Assembly (NCBI GenBank): GCA_016208465.1
Contig: JACQXZ010000029.1
Span: forward strand, 1-37,612
Length of the DNA: 37,612 bases
Reading direction: 5' to 3'
Origin: Actinomycetota bacterium
Lineage (GTDB): Bacteria; Actinomycetota; Aquicultoria; JACQXZ01
Below are positions 1-8,725 of the stretch, in pieces (position 1 is the stretch's first letter; each line of letters begins with the position of its first letter). The position numbers and the translations under genes were made by a program. A model generated the notes under the pieces. That model searched no databases, was not told where the DNA came from, and saw nothing but the letters and a program-made list of their open reading frames with translations.

Positions 1-333
1 AGAGAAATTTATTCTCTAAATTAAATCTTATAATATTTTATTGTTATTTAAATTGTCAATAGGACTGAGTCCCTATTTTTAATCGGGACTTGACTAGGAC
101 TGTCCTAGGACTTCAAGCTTATTTGCAACTGAGTACCTTGTAGCTCGTGATTTGATGAGTTGTCATTCTGCATCCCCGATCAGGTCGAGGACATGCTTGA
201 TATGCAGCCTGCCCCGTATTTGATACGGAGGATTCAGTCTTTATGAATCCCCGCTTTTGTGGGGACGACGTCTAGATTCCCGCTGGAGTTTATCCCGTAC
301 TTGATACGGGGCAGGAATGACATCCATTGATTT
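1..333. repeat. Intergenic region with clustered short hairpins
   Basis: No convincing gene is seen here. The stretch holds several short inverted repeats: a 10-bp perfect palindrome GTCCTAGGAC near 103-112, CCGTAT-TTG-ATACGG near 214-228, CCCCGCTTTTGTGGGG near 249-264 and an imperfect CCCGTAC/ATACGGG pair near 294-311. The second and fourth share the core CCGTA-TTGATACGG, so they look like two copies of one repeat. This resembles a composite intergenic repeat rather than a regulatory RNA. It lies past the stop codon of the leftward glycosyltransferase gene and could end its transcript, but no good U-tract was seen. Confidence 0.45.
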
Positions 334-363
334 ATGCTTAACAAAGCACTAGAAATCAAAATA

Positions 364-1875
364 TTAATTTTTCTGATATATATTAGCAGTCTTCAAAATA
401 GCCAGTTCGCCGGGATGCAATTTAGAAAATCCCTTTTCTTCTGCCGTGTTTTCTATTTCTTTATACATCTTTCGGATAACTTTTGTGTCATAAATATTTC
501 TTATTTCAACTTCATAGCCGCTCATCGGCCATAAAAATACGTAATCTATCTTGTTTTTCTTAATAAAACCTGTTAATTCATCCGCTCTTGAGGGCAATAA
601 ATAAACCTGTTCCTCTTTTATTTCTGAATAATATAAGAAAACAGGCGGTTTAAAAGGCATCGCTATCCTTTTTCCCTTTCCAACAACTCTATCCACAAAA
701 TCACTTAAATTTTTCAACTGGGCCTGATATTCCGAACCAAGAGGCACAATCTTCTCATAACGATAAGCATCAAATTTGCCCATATTAAAAACACTCAAAA
801 TTAAAATAATTGAAATGAAAGTTGAACCAGCTATTTGTGATTTTTCTTTAAATTTCTGATAAATAAAATTCCAACCAAAAGCGCCTATTATAGCAATAGA
901 CGGCACACCCTGATAAACAAACCAAGACAGTTTGCGGGAAGAAAATGTAGCGACCAGATAAACTATTAAAAACCAAAGCAACGGGAAAACAAGAGGATGC
1001 TGGTATCTGGCAGAATCATCCCGATTATCACGTAAAGAAGCATGTAGATAATAAATAATTCCTATAATAAAACCACTCAAAATAACATAACCAAGTTCAA
1101 CTGGCATAAATTCAAAATAATAACTAAAGAATTTAATTCCTTTAAAATAGGTTTTTACAAGCCACGGATCAAATATAACCCTTAAAATTCCTTTGTTCAT
1201 ATTGTTGCCCTGACTGACAGAAGAAGCATAAAAAAGAAACCACCAAAACGACAACCCAAAACCAACTATGCTTTGAATAAACAAATCTTTTAATTTAAAA
1301 AGTTTGCGGGTAAAAACAAGATAAAAAAATAAAATAGGAGTAACAAGCGCCGTTGACTCTTTTGTTAAAATTCCAAGACCGTAAAAAACACCGCTTGTAA
1401 CATTCCTGTTCTTTAAGAAAAAGTAAAAAGACAGAACCATAAACAAAGTCATCAATGTATCTTGCTTAATCCAAACACTATAAAAAACATAATATGGCAT
1501 CACGGCTAAAAAGAAACTGGAAAGAAGAGCAACTTTTTCATCAAAAAATTCTCTGGACAAAAAATAGAAAGCTATTATTAAAATTAAAGCAAGAACAATG
1601 GTCGAAGCAAAAAAAACAGATTCCTTGTAACCAAAAATCTTAGCAATTAATGCGAGAAAGAAAATATAAAGAGGCGGATGCTTGAATCCAATCGTATTAA
1701 AACTATAATTTGCCAGCAATCTCCTGACTTGAATCAAATTATCAACTTCATCAGCATTAATCATAGCAGGAAAATGAATGAAGCGAAAAAGAATGGCAAA
1801 ATATCCGCCAATTATTAAAATAGCAAGAAGAATTATAAAATTCCTCTTGCTCTCATCGTATTTTTCTTCCAGCAC
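364..1875 (-). CDS. Membrane glycosyltransferase, family 39 / PMT-ArnT-like
   Basis: A 503-residue polytopic membrane protein. Many hydrophobic segments alternate with short charged loops. The N-terminal first extracytoplasmic loop carries NADEVDN (about residues 39-45), followed by the KHPPLY motif (about residues 64-69); acidic residues in this loop and HPPLY are hallmarks of family 39 / ArnT-type transferases, which use polyprenyl-phosphate sugars outside the membrane. The C-terminal part (from about residue 370) is a soluble domain. The acceptor (protein, lipid or wall polymer) cannot be told. The start is GTG, preceded by AGGTGA. The upstream neighbour ends about 95 bp away, with a GACAGGC-type palindrome between them, so co-transcription is uncertain. 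Confidence 0.75.
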   Translation of the reverse strand: MLEEKYDESKRNFIILLAILIIGGYFAILFRFIHFPAMINADEVDNLIQVRRLLANYSFNTIGFKHPPLYIFFLALIAKIFGYKESVFFASTIVLALILIIAFYFLSREFFDEKVALLSSFFLAVMPYYVFYSVWIKQDTLMTLFMVLSFYFFLKNRNVTSGVFYGLGILTKESTALVTPILFFYLVFTRKLFKLKDLFIQSIVGFGLSFWWFLFYASSVSQGNNMNKGILRVIFDPWLVKTYFKGIKFFSYYFEFMPVELGYVILSGFIIGIIYYLHASLRDNRDDSARYQHPLVFPLLWFLIVYLVATFSSRKLSWFVYQGVPSIAIIGAFGWNFIYQKFKEKSQIAGSTFISIILILSVFNMGKFDAYRYEKIVPLGSEYQAQLKNLSDFVDRVVGKGKRIAMPFKPPVFLYYSEIKEEQVYLLPSRADELTGFIKKNKIDYVFLWPMSGYEVEIRNIYDTKVIRKMYKEIENTAEEKGFSKLHPGELAILKTANIYQKN

Positions 1876-1933
1876 ATTTTCACCTAATGATTTACCTTAA
1901 TCATAATAGCCTACTATTATCTCTTTAACTGAA

Positions 1934-1962
1934 TCTTTGACAGGCGAGACGCCTGCCCTACT
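1934..1962. repeat. GACAGGC-type palindromic repeat, single arm
   Basis: The segment TTTGACAGGCGAGACGCCTG, followed by CCCTAC, closely matches one arm of the double palindrome at 28183-28256 (TTTGACAGCCGAGACGGCTG, then TCCTAC). The inner part GGCGAGACGCC is itself self-complementary. It sits between two leftward genes. Confidence 0.6.
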
Positions 1963-1969
1963 TAATACC

Positions 1970-2539
1970 TTAACATAATGGCTTACATATTATTTCTTTA
2001 ATCTTTAAATCAAAAAATCTTTGGGTATTAGCCGGCTTTATCACTAAGGCAGTATCAGCGCCCCGGCCCGTGCCGGCAATCGCAACAACATCTTCAGTAG
2101 TATGAATCAAACCCGCATCGGTTGCCATCATTGTAATTTCTATAGCCACTTTTGTCCCTTCGCCAAAAACTCTAAGTGTGTTGGCGATTATATCTTCCAG
2201 TTCATAGGTGTTGAACTTCATCCTTACTGCTCTTCCTATCCCGCCAAATGAATGAAGAGAAGTTAAAATTTTTCCACCGTTTTCTTCTATGGTTTTCCTC
2301 TTGGACCCTTCTAGCTCCTGAATATTAATATGAGCAAATCCAGTTGAGTGAGTTACCGCCACCAGATTATAACCTTTAAAAACTTCCGAGGCTTTAACTG
2401 CTGAATCTCCTTTGGTGGTCGCTATAAGAATAGATTTAATCCCTAACTCATCTGCCCGTTTTTTAGCCAGAGAAATTGTTTTGTCAGTGTTCTCGGGACC
2501 TTTTTTCTCAAAGTAAACCGTTGAAGTTGTAGCGTCCAT
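1970..2539 (-). CDS. Stand-alone pyruvate kinase C-terminal-domain-like protein
   Basis: A 189-residue protein resembling the alpha/beta C-terminal domain of pyruvate kinase (PF02887 type) with no catalytic barrel. It starts MDATTSTVYFEKKGPENTDK and shows the pattern 'ILIATTKGDSAVKASEVF...NLVAVTHSTGF', the fold that in pyruvate kinase binds allosteric effectors. A later glycine-rich GTGRGADTAL segment may bind phosphate. Such solo domains are known in Firmicutes and archaea without an assigned function. It begins only 3 bp after the stop of the pyrophosphatase gene, so the two are almost surely co-translated. A regulatory or ligand-sensing role in phosphate or PPi metabolism is inference only. 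Confidence 0.7.
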   Translation of the reverse strand: MDATTSTVYFEKKGPENTDKTISLAKKRADELGIKSILIATTKGDSAVKASEVFKGYNLVAVTHSTGFAHINIQELEGSKRKTIEENGGKILTSLHSFGGIGRAVRMKFNTYELEDIIANTLRVFGEGTKVAIEITMMATDAGLIHTTEDVVAIAGTGRGADTALVIKPANTQRFFDLKIKEIICKPLC

Positions 2540-2542
2540 ATT

Positions 2543-3850
2543 TCACCCTATTACTTTAAACAAAGGAGCTGCTATCTGTTTTTTTCGGGAAATCACTCCC
2601 GGTAAAAACACACTATTATCAACCAGCTCGCAATTAAATGCTTTCTCCGCCAGCTTTGTCTTGCCGACTGCCAATAACTCTGTTCCTTCCCTGATTATAT
2701 CTGTAATCATTAGAACAATTAATTCAAAATCTTTATCTTTTAATTCTTTGTTCATTTCGTCAAAAATCTCATTTTTCCTTCTAAGAATCCCTTTTGAATT
2801 TGTGGTTTCAATCTGCCCTATTCCAATTTTAACATCTGAAAAATTGTAAACTTTAAAATCAGAATTTAAAAGATCCGTGGCTGATAAAGAAGAAACATCA
2901 GAACACTCGTCATACATTCTGGCGCCAAATTCAAACCAGTCAATTCCCGCAATCTTGCTTAAGCGTTCAACTATTTCTTTATCTTTTTGCGTTGCAGTTG
3001 GTGATTTTAGCAGAACGGTATCGGAAAGAACTGCCCCTAACAATATTCCCGCAATATCTCTTGGAATATCAACCCTAAGTTCATTAAATCTTTCCGTAAT
3101 TATAGTTGAAGTTGACCCCACCGGTTTGCTGATTACTAATATTGGTTCAGGCGTCTGAAGGTCTCCTAAATGATGGTGGTCTATAATTTCAATAATAGAA
3201 GCCTCTTTTATTCCGTCTGCTGATTGGGAAATTTCACTATGATCTAAAATAATAACTCTTCTCTTTTCAGGATTAACCAAATTGGTTCTGGTAACAATTC
3301 CAACCAAACGATTACTTTTATCCACTACCAGCGCTTCTTTGTGAGGAGATTTTAAAATATCTTCAATTGTTTCGCTTAAAATCTCTTCTTCATCAACAAT
3401 AAAGATATTATTTTCCATAATCACAGATGCTTCCTGTGAAGCAACTGTTTTGAAGTCTTCAAGATTTAAATTTTTGATATAGTTATACGCGATTTCCCGC
3501 TCTGTTACTACACCTAAAGCAATATTGTGCTCATCAACAACCGGGACAGATCTGATATTATGCTCATACATCAATATACCAATATCACGCACAAGAGTAT
3601 CCGGCTTAACACTTATAACTCCCGGTGTCATTATATCTTTAATTCTAATTTTAACATGATCAATTTTTCTAGGCGCCGGAAGATTAAACATATCGAGAAC
3701 AAACTGGGTTTCCTGATTTAGATCCCCTAAGCAAACTGCCTCGTATTCAAGTTTATCCAATTTGTTTTTTAAATAAGCGTAAGCAATTGATGAACAAATT
3801 GAATCTGTGTCCGGATTTTTGTGACCCAGAATATAAGTTTTTTTAAGCAT
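2543..3850 (-). CDS. CBS-domain family II (DHH) inorganic pyrophosphatase
   Basis: Predicted manganese-dependent inorganic diphosphatase, hydrolysing PPi to two phosphates in the cytoplasm. The N-terminal metal motif HKNPDTDS (about residues 10-17) is followed by two CBS repeats (about 70-185; 'IMTPGVISVKPDTLVRDIG' and 'VTRTN'), then the DHH part with IIDHHHLGD, SVGSTSTII-like GSTSTII and LSDTVLLKSPT. The C-terminal DHHA2 domain ends the protein. At 435 residues it matches CBS-PPases without a DRTGG domain. In characterised relatives the CBS pair binds adenine nucleotides and tunes activity. It is first in a tight pair with the pyruvate-kinase-C-like gene. The start is ATG with TGAGG upstream. 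Confidence 0.9.
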   Translation of the reverse strand: MLKKTYILGHKNPDTDSICSSIAYAYLKNKLDKLEYEAVCLGDLNQETQFVLDMFNLPAPRKIDHVKIRIKDIMTPGVISVKPDTLVRDIGILMYEHNIRSVPVVDEHNIALGVVTEREIAYNYIKNLNLEDFKTVASQEASVIMENNIFIVDEEEILSETIEDILKSPHKEALVVDKSNRLVGIVTRTNLVNPEKRRVIILDHSEISQSADGIKEASIIEIIDHHHLGDLQTPEPILVISKPVGSTSTIITERFNELRVDIPRDIAGILLGAVLSDTVLLKSPTATQKDKEIVERLSKIAGIDWFEFGARMYDECSDVSSLSATDLLNSDFKVYNFSDVKIGIGQIETTNSKGILRRKNEIFDEMNKELKDKDFELIVLMITDIIREGTELLAVGKTKLAEKAFNCELVDNSVFLPGVISRKKQIAAPLFKVIG

Positions 3851-3897
3851 CTTAACCTCATTATTATTGACTCATCTAGATTAGATAATTCTTTCCC

Positions 3898-4327
3898 TAT
3901 TCTCTCCCCTCCCTTGATGGGAGGGGATTAAGGGGAGGGTGTGTTAAAAATAATTAGTTCTTATCGCCTCTAAAACACCCTCTGTATTAGTTAAGACTTC
4001 ATTATTCCAAAACCTTAGAACTTTGAACCCCTGAATTTTAAACCATTCATCTCTTTCATTATCTTTCTCTGTCTCTTCTGAATGTTGACCACCATCCACC
4101 TCGATAATTACTTTCTTTTCAAAACAAACAAAATCAACAATATATTTTCCGATAGGCTCCTGTCTTCTGAATTTCATCCCTTCTAATTGCTTAGCTCTTA
4201 GATGTCTCCATAACAATCTTTCTGCATCAGTCAAATTCTTTCTTAATTGCTTTGTTATGTTCTTGATTTTGACATTCACATCTTAACACCCTCACCCTAA
4301 CCCTCCCCCATCAAGGGGGAGGGAAAT
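3898..4327 (-). mobile_element. DUF559 nuclease unit bounded by terminal inverted palindromes (copy 1)
   Basis: The DUF559 gene is framed by two GC-rich palindromes in inverted orientation. The left one (about 3899-3945) has core CTCCCTTGATGGGAG followed by GGGGAGGGTG-TGTTA; the right one (about 4283-4327), read on the other strand, has CCCCCTTGATGGGGG followed by TTAGGGTGAGGGTGTTA. The ends therefore match each other over about 40 bp, including the TTGATG loop. The total is about 430 bp, almost the same as the unit in hsdS (10704-11142). The surroundings are two housekeeping genes, so this looks like an inserted cassette. No target-site duplication could be recognised. Confidence 0.65.
3944..4279 (-). 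CDS. DUF559 (Vsr-like) endonuclease-domain protein
   Basis: A 111-residue protein of the DUF559 family, related to very-short-patch repair and other PD-(D/E)xK nucleases. Visible family marks are TDAERLLWRHLR near the N-terminus, KFRRQEPIGKYIVDF (about residues 36-50) with the candidate catalytic Asp in IVDF, VIIEVDGGQH (about 57-66) with the next acidic pair, then GFKVLRFWNNEVL and NTEGV at the end. The whole domain is present. The start appears to be GTG, with no strong ribosome site because the upstream end is the terminal palindrome. No cellular role is established for the family; here the gene fills the inverted-repeat unit, suggesting it acts on that unit. Confidence 0.85.
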   Translation of the reverse strand: MNVKIKNITKQLRKNLTDAERLLWRHLRAKQLEGMKFRRQEPIGKYIVDFVCFEKKVIIEVDGGQHSEETEKDNERDEWFKIQGFKVLRFWNNEVLTNTEGVLEAIRTNYF

Positions 4328-4341
4328 ATATCCAATAATTA

Positions 4342-6474
4342 TTATCCTTCAACTTTTTGAAGCGGAGCATAGTTTAAGAGCAGTTTTTTCTTACCTTCGG
4401 ATACAAACAAAACTGTTACTTCGTTTTCACTTTTTACTTCAACAATCTTACCCTTGCCCCATTTTTTATGAACAACCTCATCGCCAAGTGAAAACTCAAA
4501 AGATGCATTCTCTTCTTTTGAATCATCCTTGTCATCTGCAATGCCAGCTAAATCAACAGGATTAACTAATTCTTCAGGAATCTCCTTTAAAAACCGGGAG
4601 ACTGGATTATAATTAGTGTTTCCATAAAGATCGCGGCTCCAGCTATGAGTTAAATATAACCTTTCTCTAGCTCTGGTTATTCCAACATAACATAAACGCC
4701 GTTCCTCCTCCAGTTCGATCGGGTTGCCTAACGATCTGATATGAGGAAATACACCATCTTCCATCCCAACCATAAAAACAACCGGAAATTCCAATCCTTT
4801 TGCATTATGAAAAGTCATTAGTGTTACCGCGTCGGAAGCTTCACTATAATTATCTATATCTGCAATTAACGAAATGCCTTCCAAGAATTCATCAAGAGTT
4901 TTTTCAGGAAAAACAAGTTGAAACTCTTTTACTACAGCAATAAATTCTTTTAAGTTTTCAATTCTCCCAAGAGCTTCAATCGTTTGTTCTTTTTCATATT
5001 GAGCCAGATACTTTGTTTCTTCAAGAATTTTATTTGTTAATTCTTCAATCGAACAGCTATTTTTAACCGCAATATAATTATCAATCATATTAACAAAATT
5101 CTTAATATTCTTTTTTGCCCGATCAGAAAGCTGAAAAATTTCATCAGATCGTTTTAAAGCCTCAAAAAAAGCTATTCTGTTAAGCAGTGCAAATTTATCA
5201 ATCTGGGCAATTGTGGTATCGCCGATTTCTCGCCTTGGTTTATTTATTATTCTTTTCAAACTAACTGAATCAAGCGGATTTGAAACTACTCTCAAATAGG
5301 CAAGAATATCCTTGATTTCCTGCCGTTCATAAAACCTGACTCCTCCTACAATTTTGTAGGGCAGATCTCTTCTGATAAAAATTTCTTCAAAAACCCTCGA
5401 CTGAGCGTTAGTTCGATAAAAAACAGCAAAATCATTATATTTTCTGCCTTCGGTATCTTTTAAACGCTTAATTTCAGATTGGACAAACAAAGCTTCGTCA
5501 TGTTCATTTTCAGCCTGATAAACAGTAACCGACTCGCCTTTCGCGTTAGCTGTCCAAAGCGTTTTGGGTTTACGCCCGACGTTGTTTTTAACCACATAAT
5601 TCGCGGCTTCTAAGATCGTATTGGTTGAGCGATAATTCTGCTCGAGTTTTATAATAACAGCTTCGGGGTAGTCGCTTTCAAATTCCAAAATATTCCGAAT
5701 ATCAGCTCCGCGAAACCGATAAATACTCTGATCGTCATCGCCAACAACACACAAATTACGATACTTAGCCGAAAGAAGATTTACTAAAACATATTGAGCA
5801 TAATTAGTATCCTGATATTCATCAACTAAAATATACTTAAATCTGTTCTGGTATTTTTCCAAAACATCAGGAAAAATATTAAATATATTTACTGTCAACA
5901 TAATCATATCATCAAAATCAACAGCATTATTCTGATAAAGTTTTTCCTGATAAAGCTTGTAAACTTCAGACGCAATCTGTTCAATATAACTAACTGCTTT
6001 TAAGGCATAGGTGTCTGCGTCTATCAATTCATTTTTCGCGTTGCTTATAATTGATCTTATAGCAACCGGCGAATACTTTTTGGTGTCATAATTTAAATCG
6101 CGGAGACAATTTCTGATTAATCTTGTCTGGTCATCCTGATCGTAAATAGTGAAATTGCTTTTATAGCCTAATTTTTCAATTTCGCGGCGCAGGATTCGGC
6201 CGCAGGCTGAATGAAAGGTGCAGATCCACATATTTTCGCTTATTCTGCCAACTAAAGATTCTATTCTTTCTTTCATTTCACCGGCAGCCTTGTTGGTAAA
6301 TGTTATCGCAAGAATGTTATAAGGATTTACTCCTTGGGATTGAATAAGATAAGCAATCCGGTGGGTTAAAACTCTGGTTTTTCCTGAACCCGCGCCTGCA
6401 AGAATTAAAAGAGGACCTTCCGTTGAAGTAACGGCATCTTTTTGAACTGGATTTAAGTTTTCTAGTAATTTCAT
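4342..6474 (-). CDS. pcrA: UvrD/PcrA-type ATP-dependent DNA helicase
   Basis: A 710-residue superfamily 1A 3'-5' DNA helicase acting in nucleotide-excision and mismatch repair and in clearing recombinase filaments. Motifs in order: the Q-motif NPVQKDAV (about 8-15), Walker A AGAGSGKT (about 27-34), ITFTNKAAGEMKER, VDEYQDTN (motif II), GDDDQSIYRFRGA (motif III), LEQNYRSTNTI (motif IV), TFHNAKGLEFPVVF (motif V) and YVGITRARERLYL (motif VI). The C-terminal 60 residues contain the 'GDEVVHKKWGKGKIV' Tudor-like fold that in PcrA contacts RNA polymerase. The length is typical and the gene looks intact. There is no ribosome site before the ATG; a -10 box only 7 bp upstream suggests a leaderless mRNA. 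Confidence 0.95.
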   Translation of the reverse strand: MKLLENLNPVQKDAVTSTEGPLLILAGAGSGKTRVLTHRIAYLIQSQGVNPYNILAITFTNKAAGEMKERIESLVGRISENMWICTFHSACGRILRREIEKLGYKSNFTIYDQDDQTRLIRNCLRDLNYDTKKYSPVAIRSIISNAKNELIDADTYALKAVSYIEQIASEVYKLYQEKLYQNNAVDFDDMIMLTVNIFNIFPDVLEKYQNRFKYILVDEYQDTNYAQYVLVNLLSAKYRNLCVVGDDDQSIYRFRGADIRNILEFESDYPEAVIIKLEQNYRSTNTILEAANYVVKNNVGRKPKTLWTANAKGESVTVYQAENEHDEALFVQSEIKRLKDTEGRKYNDFAVFYRTNAQSRVFEEIFIRRDLPYKIVGGVRFYERQEIKDILAYLRVVSNPLDSVSLKRIINKPRREIGDTTIAQIDKFALLNRIAFFEALKRSDEIFQLSDRAKKNIKNFVNMIDNYIAVKNSCSIEELTNKILEETKYLAQYEKEQTIEALGRIENLKEFIAVVKEFQLVFPEKTLDEFLEGISLIADIDNYSEASDAVTLMTFHNAKGLEFPVVFMVGMEDGVFPHIRSLGNPIELEEERRLCYVGITRARERLYLTHSWSRDLYGNTNYNPVSRFLKEIPEELVNPVDLAGIADDKDDSKEENASFEFSLGDEVVHKKWGKGKIVEVKSENEVTVLFVSEGKKKLLLNYAPLQKVEG

Positions 6475-6481
6475 AAAGTGT

Positions 6482-6510
6482 ATTATAGGATTTGAAAGGC
6501 AAAAAGTAAA
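6482..6510 (-). promoter_or_regulatory. Predicted promoter of pcrA, giving a leaderless mRNA
   Basis: On the minus strand a TTTACT (6505-6510) is followed after 17 bp by a perfect TATAAT (6482-6487). Only 7 bp separate the -10 box from the ATG at 6474, so transcription should start at or next to the A of ATG. No Shine-Dalgarno sequence lies in this gap, which fits a leaderless transcript. Confidence 0.6.
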
Positions 6511-6541
6511 CGGAGGATTTTAAATCGGAGTTTTTCCTTAC

Positions 6542-6859
6542 CTACAAGCAAAAAGAAATTTCTAAATCACCAATCTGCAACAACCTATGTCCTTCAAATA
6601 CGGTGAGAATTTCAACATTATTTTCATTAAGCCTGTAGACGATTCTATAATTCTTGAATATCAACTCTCTTATGTCGGGATTGGCAATTTCAGGTACGGT
6701 CCTGCCCGCCCTCGGTTTGTCAGACAACACTGCTTCTGCGCGTCCAATAAGTTGATCGATGAATTTTGCTGCCCGCTCCGGGCTGGCTTTCGAAATGTAG
6801 TCTTCAATTTCCGTCAATTGCACAAGGGCTTCATGTGTCCAGATTATCTTCTGCAACAT
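6542..6859 (-). CDS. RelE/ParE-family toxin
   Basis: A 105-residue toxin of the RelE/ParE superfamily, the downstream partner of a Phd-type antitoxin. Features: N-terminal WTHEALVQLTEIEDYIS, a helix pair with AAKFIDQLIGRAEAVLSDKP, then GRTVPE...IREL and FKNYRIVYRLNENNVEIL, the typical central beta-sheet, and VFEGHRLL near the end. ParE members poison gyrase and RelE members cleave mRNA; the pattern 'P..GR..PE....RE' is more ParE/StbE-like, but the target cannot be decided. Its ATG overlaps the antitoxin stop by one base (TAATG), so translation is coupled. It lies between pcrA and the restriction operon, as expected for an island-stabilising module. Confidence 0.88.
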   Translation of the reverse strand: MLQKIIWTHEALVQLTEIEDYISKASPERAAKFIDQLIGRAEAVLSDKPRAGRTVPEIANPDIRELIFKNYRIVYRLNENNVEILTVFEGHRLLQIGDLEISFCL

Positions 6860-7143
6860 TATTCCTTGCTTCTTCTGGCTGCTAATGCCGCTCTGATCTC
6901 CTCAGTACCGTAAGTCCTTCCGTTTTCGGCATCTGATATTCCTCTGCCAACAGAATCAAGGAAAGATTTTCTATATACCAATTCATCGTAGTCGCTTGGT
7001 GACAATAGCACTCCGGCCGGTTTGCCATTCTGCGTAATAATTAGAGGATGTCCCGTATTCTTGAGACCTTTGAACCACTTGGAGATACTTCTCTTAAACT
7101 CAGCAATTGGAACAATATCACGTGTGATTGAAATAGGTTTCAT
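6859..7143 (-). CDS. Phd/YefM-family antitoxin
   Basis: A 94-residue type II antitoxin. The N-terminal part (IVPIAEFKRSISKWFKGL, then TGHPLIITQNGKPAGVLLSP) is the Phd/YefM DNA-binding fold; the C-terminal tail from about residue 60 (SVGRGISDAENGRTYGTEE) is the helical toxin-neutralising part. It is first in the pair and ends in a one-base overlap with the ParE-like toxin. AAGGAG lies upstream of the ATG. It probably represses its own promoter; the 170-bp AT-rich gap to its right contains no other gene. Confidence 0.88.
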   Translation of the reverse strand: MKPISITRDIVPIAEFKRSISKWFKGLKNTGHPLIITQNGKPAGVLLSPSDYDELVYRKSFLDSVGRGISDAENGRTYGTEEIRAALAARRSKE

Positions 7144-7312
7144 AATAGCTCCTTATTATGACTCATATAGTAATCTTATTATAGATCAAAATAAAATCCA
7201 TATCAAGTTCTTATTTTTTTCAAATTTTCTCAAAAATGTAATGATTATAGTAATTATTTAATAAAGTAACTTGCCGCAGAAACCAGAGAGTTTAAGATTA
7301 AGACTCCTTGAT

Positions 7313-8725
7313 TTAATCATTCACGTTAAAATATATACTCTTCTCACTTCCATAATAAGATTCATATACATGCTGATATATCAAACCACATTTTTGATGG
7401 TATATCTTATCAGTGAATACCGGTGGCAATCCCTCAAGCATCTCCTCAATGCACAATTTTACAGCCGCGCGAGATTGTTGTTTCTTGCGCCAATCTAAAA
7501 CCAGTTTTCCTGATTTAAGTTTTTCGAGTAAATTATGAGCTATCTTTTTAATAGATATAATATCTTTTTGCGTCATTTTAAGCGGTGGATTAACCAATAA
7601 GTCAAATATAGCAAGCTCTTCTTCAGTTAAGTTCTCTGTAAGCGCCCGTTTTTCTTCTTCATTTAAGCCTTCAACAAATTCAAGTAATCGTCTGTAATAC
7701 TCTTCCACATTCATTGAACCGGCATTGTATTCGTCAATTAATTGCTGGAATTTTTCCATATAATCAATCCGTGTTTTATTAAGCATATATAAAGCATGTA
7801 ATCTAATCTCGGCTACTTTTCTTAACTGTTCAGCCGATATTCGTTTGCGTCCTTTGTTAAATTGTTCTTGCAATTTCTCAAGATCAATTTTGCTCAGATC
7901 AAGTATTCTTCTTGTCTTGTATGGTTCTCCTCGCCCCTCCAAAGAAATATGCCTTGCCTCAACTCTTACCGATTTATCCAGTAATTCCGAAATCTTTTTA
8001 AGCACATCAGAGACATCAATCATTGGAGAAATTGACCCCAATTTATCTGCCAAAACCTGCAATAACTTTACAACTGGCTGGAACTCGCTCGCAGATGTAT
8101 CAGGCAATATTGCCTTATAGATTTTCTGAATAATTGCATTTTTTTCTTTAAATACAGATTGTCGTTCTTCATTTTCCAATATACACTCAACTGCATCATC
8201 TATTAAACCAATGCATTCTAATCCTTCTGCAATGATTATTTCTGACAATAATGTTCCCCAATCATCTAGCAACTCCATCATTTCCTGAATATTCTGTCGT
8301 AAATGTTCTATTAATTCAGATTTTTCAATAATTGGCGTATCAACTCCGCCTTCTCCCGTGGAAGCCGCATAAATTGCCAATGCTTTATTCAGGTTATGAA
8401 GCACTCCAATATAATCAACTATCAATCCTACAACTTTGTGTTCGCCAAATACCCGGTTAACCCGGGCAATGGTCTGCATAAGAGTATGATTTTTCATTGG
8501 CTTATCGAGATAAATTGTAGAGCACGAGGGGACATCAAATCCCGTCATCCACATTGCACAGACAAAAACAATCCTTAAAGGATCATCTGGATCTTTGAAC
8601 TTTTCATCAAGAGATTCATTATTCATTCGCCTGCGATGCGGTGCAATATCCACTCCTTTTGTTTTTAAGTCTTCGACTTCATTCTGAGATTGCGATACCA
8701 CAACATACTGTCGCTTTATCATCAA
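7313..8725 (-). pseudogene. hsdR: hsdR C-terminal fragment (type I restriction subunit, broken)
   Basis: The 3' part of a type I restriction enzyme R subunit, 470 residues if read from the ATG at 8725. The first few residues come from out-of-frame reading of the upstream half; native HsdR sequence begins at VVVSQSQNEVEDLK. It then holds helicase motif V (VFVCAMWMTGFDVPSCSTIY), motif VI (LMQTIARVNRVF) and the long helical C-terminal domain that docks on HsdM. It overlaps the N-terminal fragment by 47 bp in another frame. Between the halves, the stretch that normally joins 'KATV' to 'VVVSQSQ' (I estimate 150-200 residues, including motif IV) is missing, so a simple frameshift cannot restore the enzyme. 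Confidence 0.85.

Noticed and set aside
334-534. Plus-strand 66-residue frame at the window start
   Set aside because: It lies mostly opposite the glycosyltransferase coding sequence and has no ribosome site.
8679-8725. Programmed frameshift in hsdR
   Set aside because: No slippery heptamer was seen and a large conserved block is missing between the halves, so a shift alone would not rebuild HsdR.
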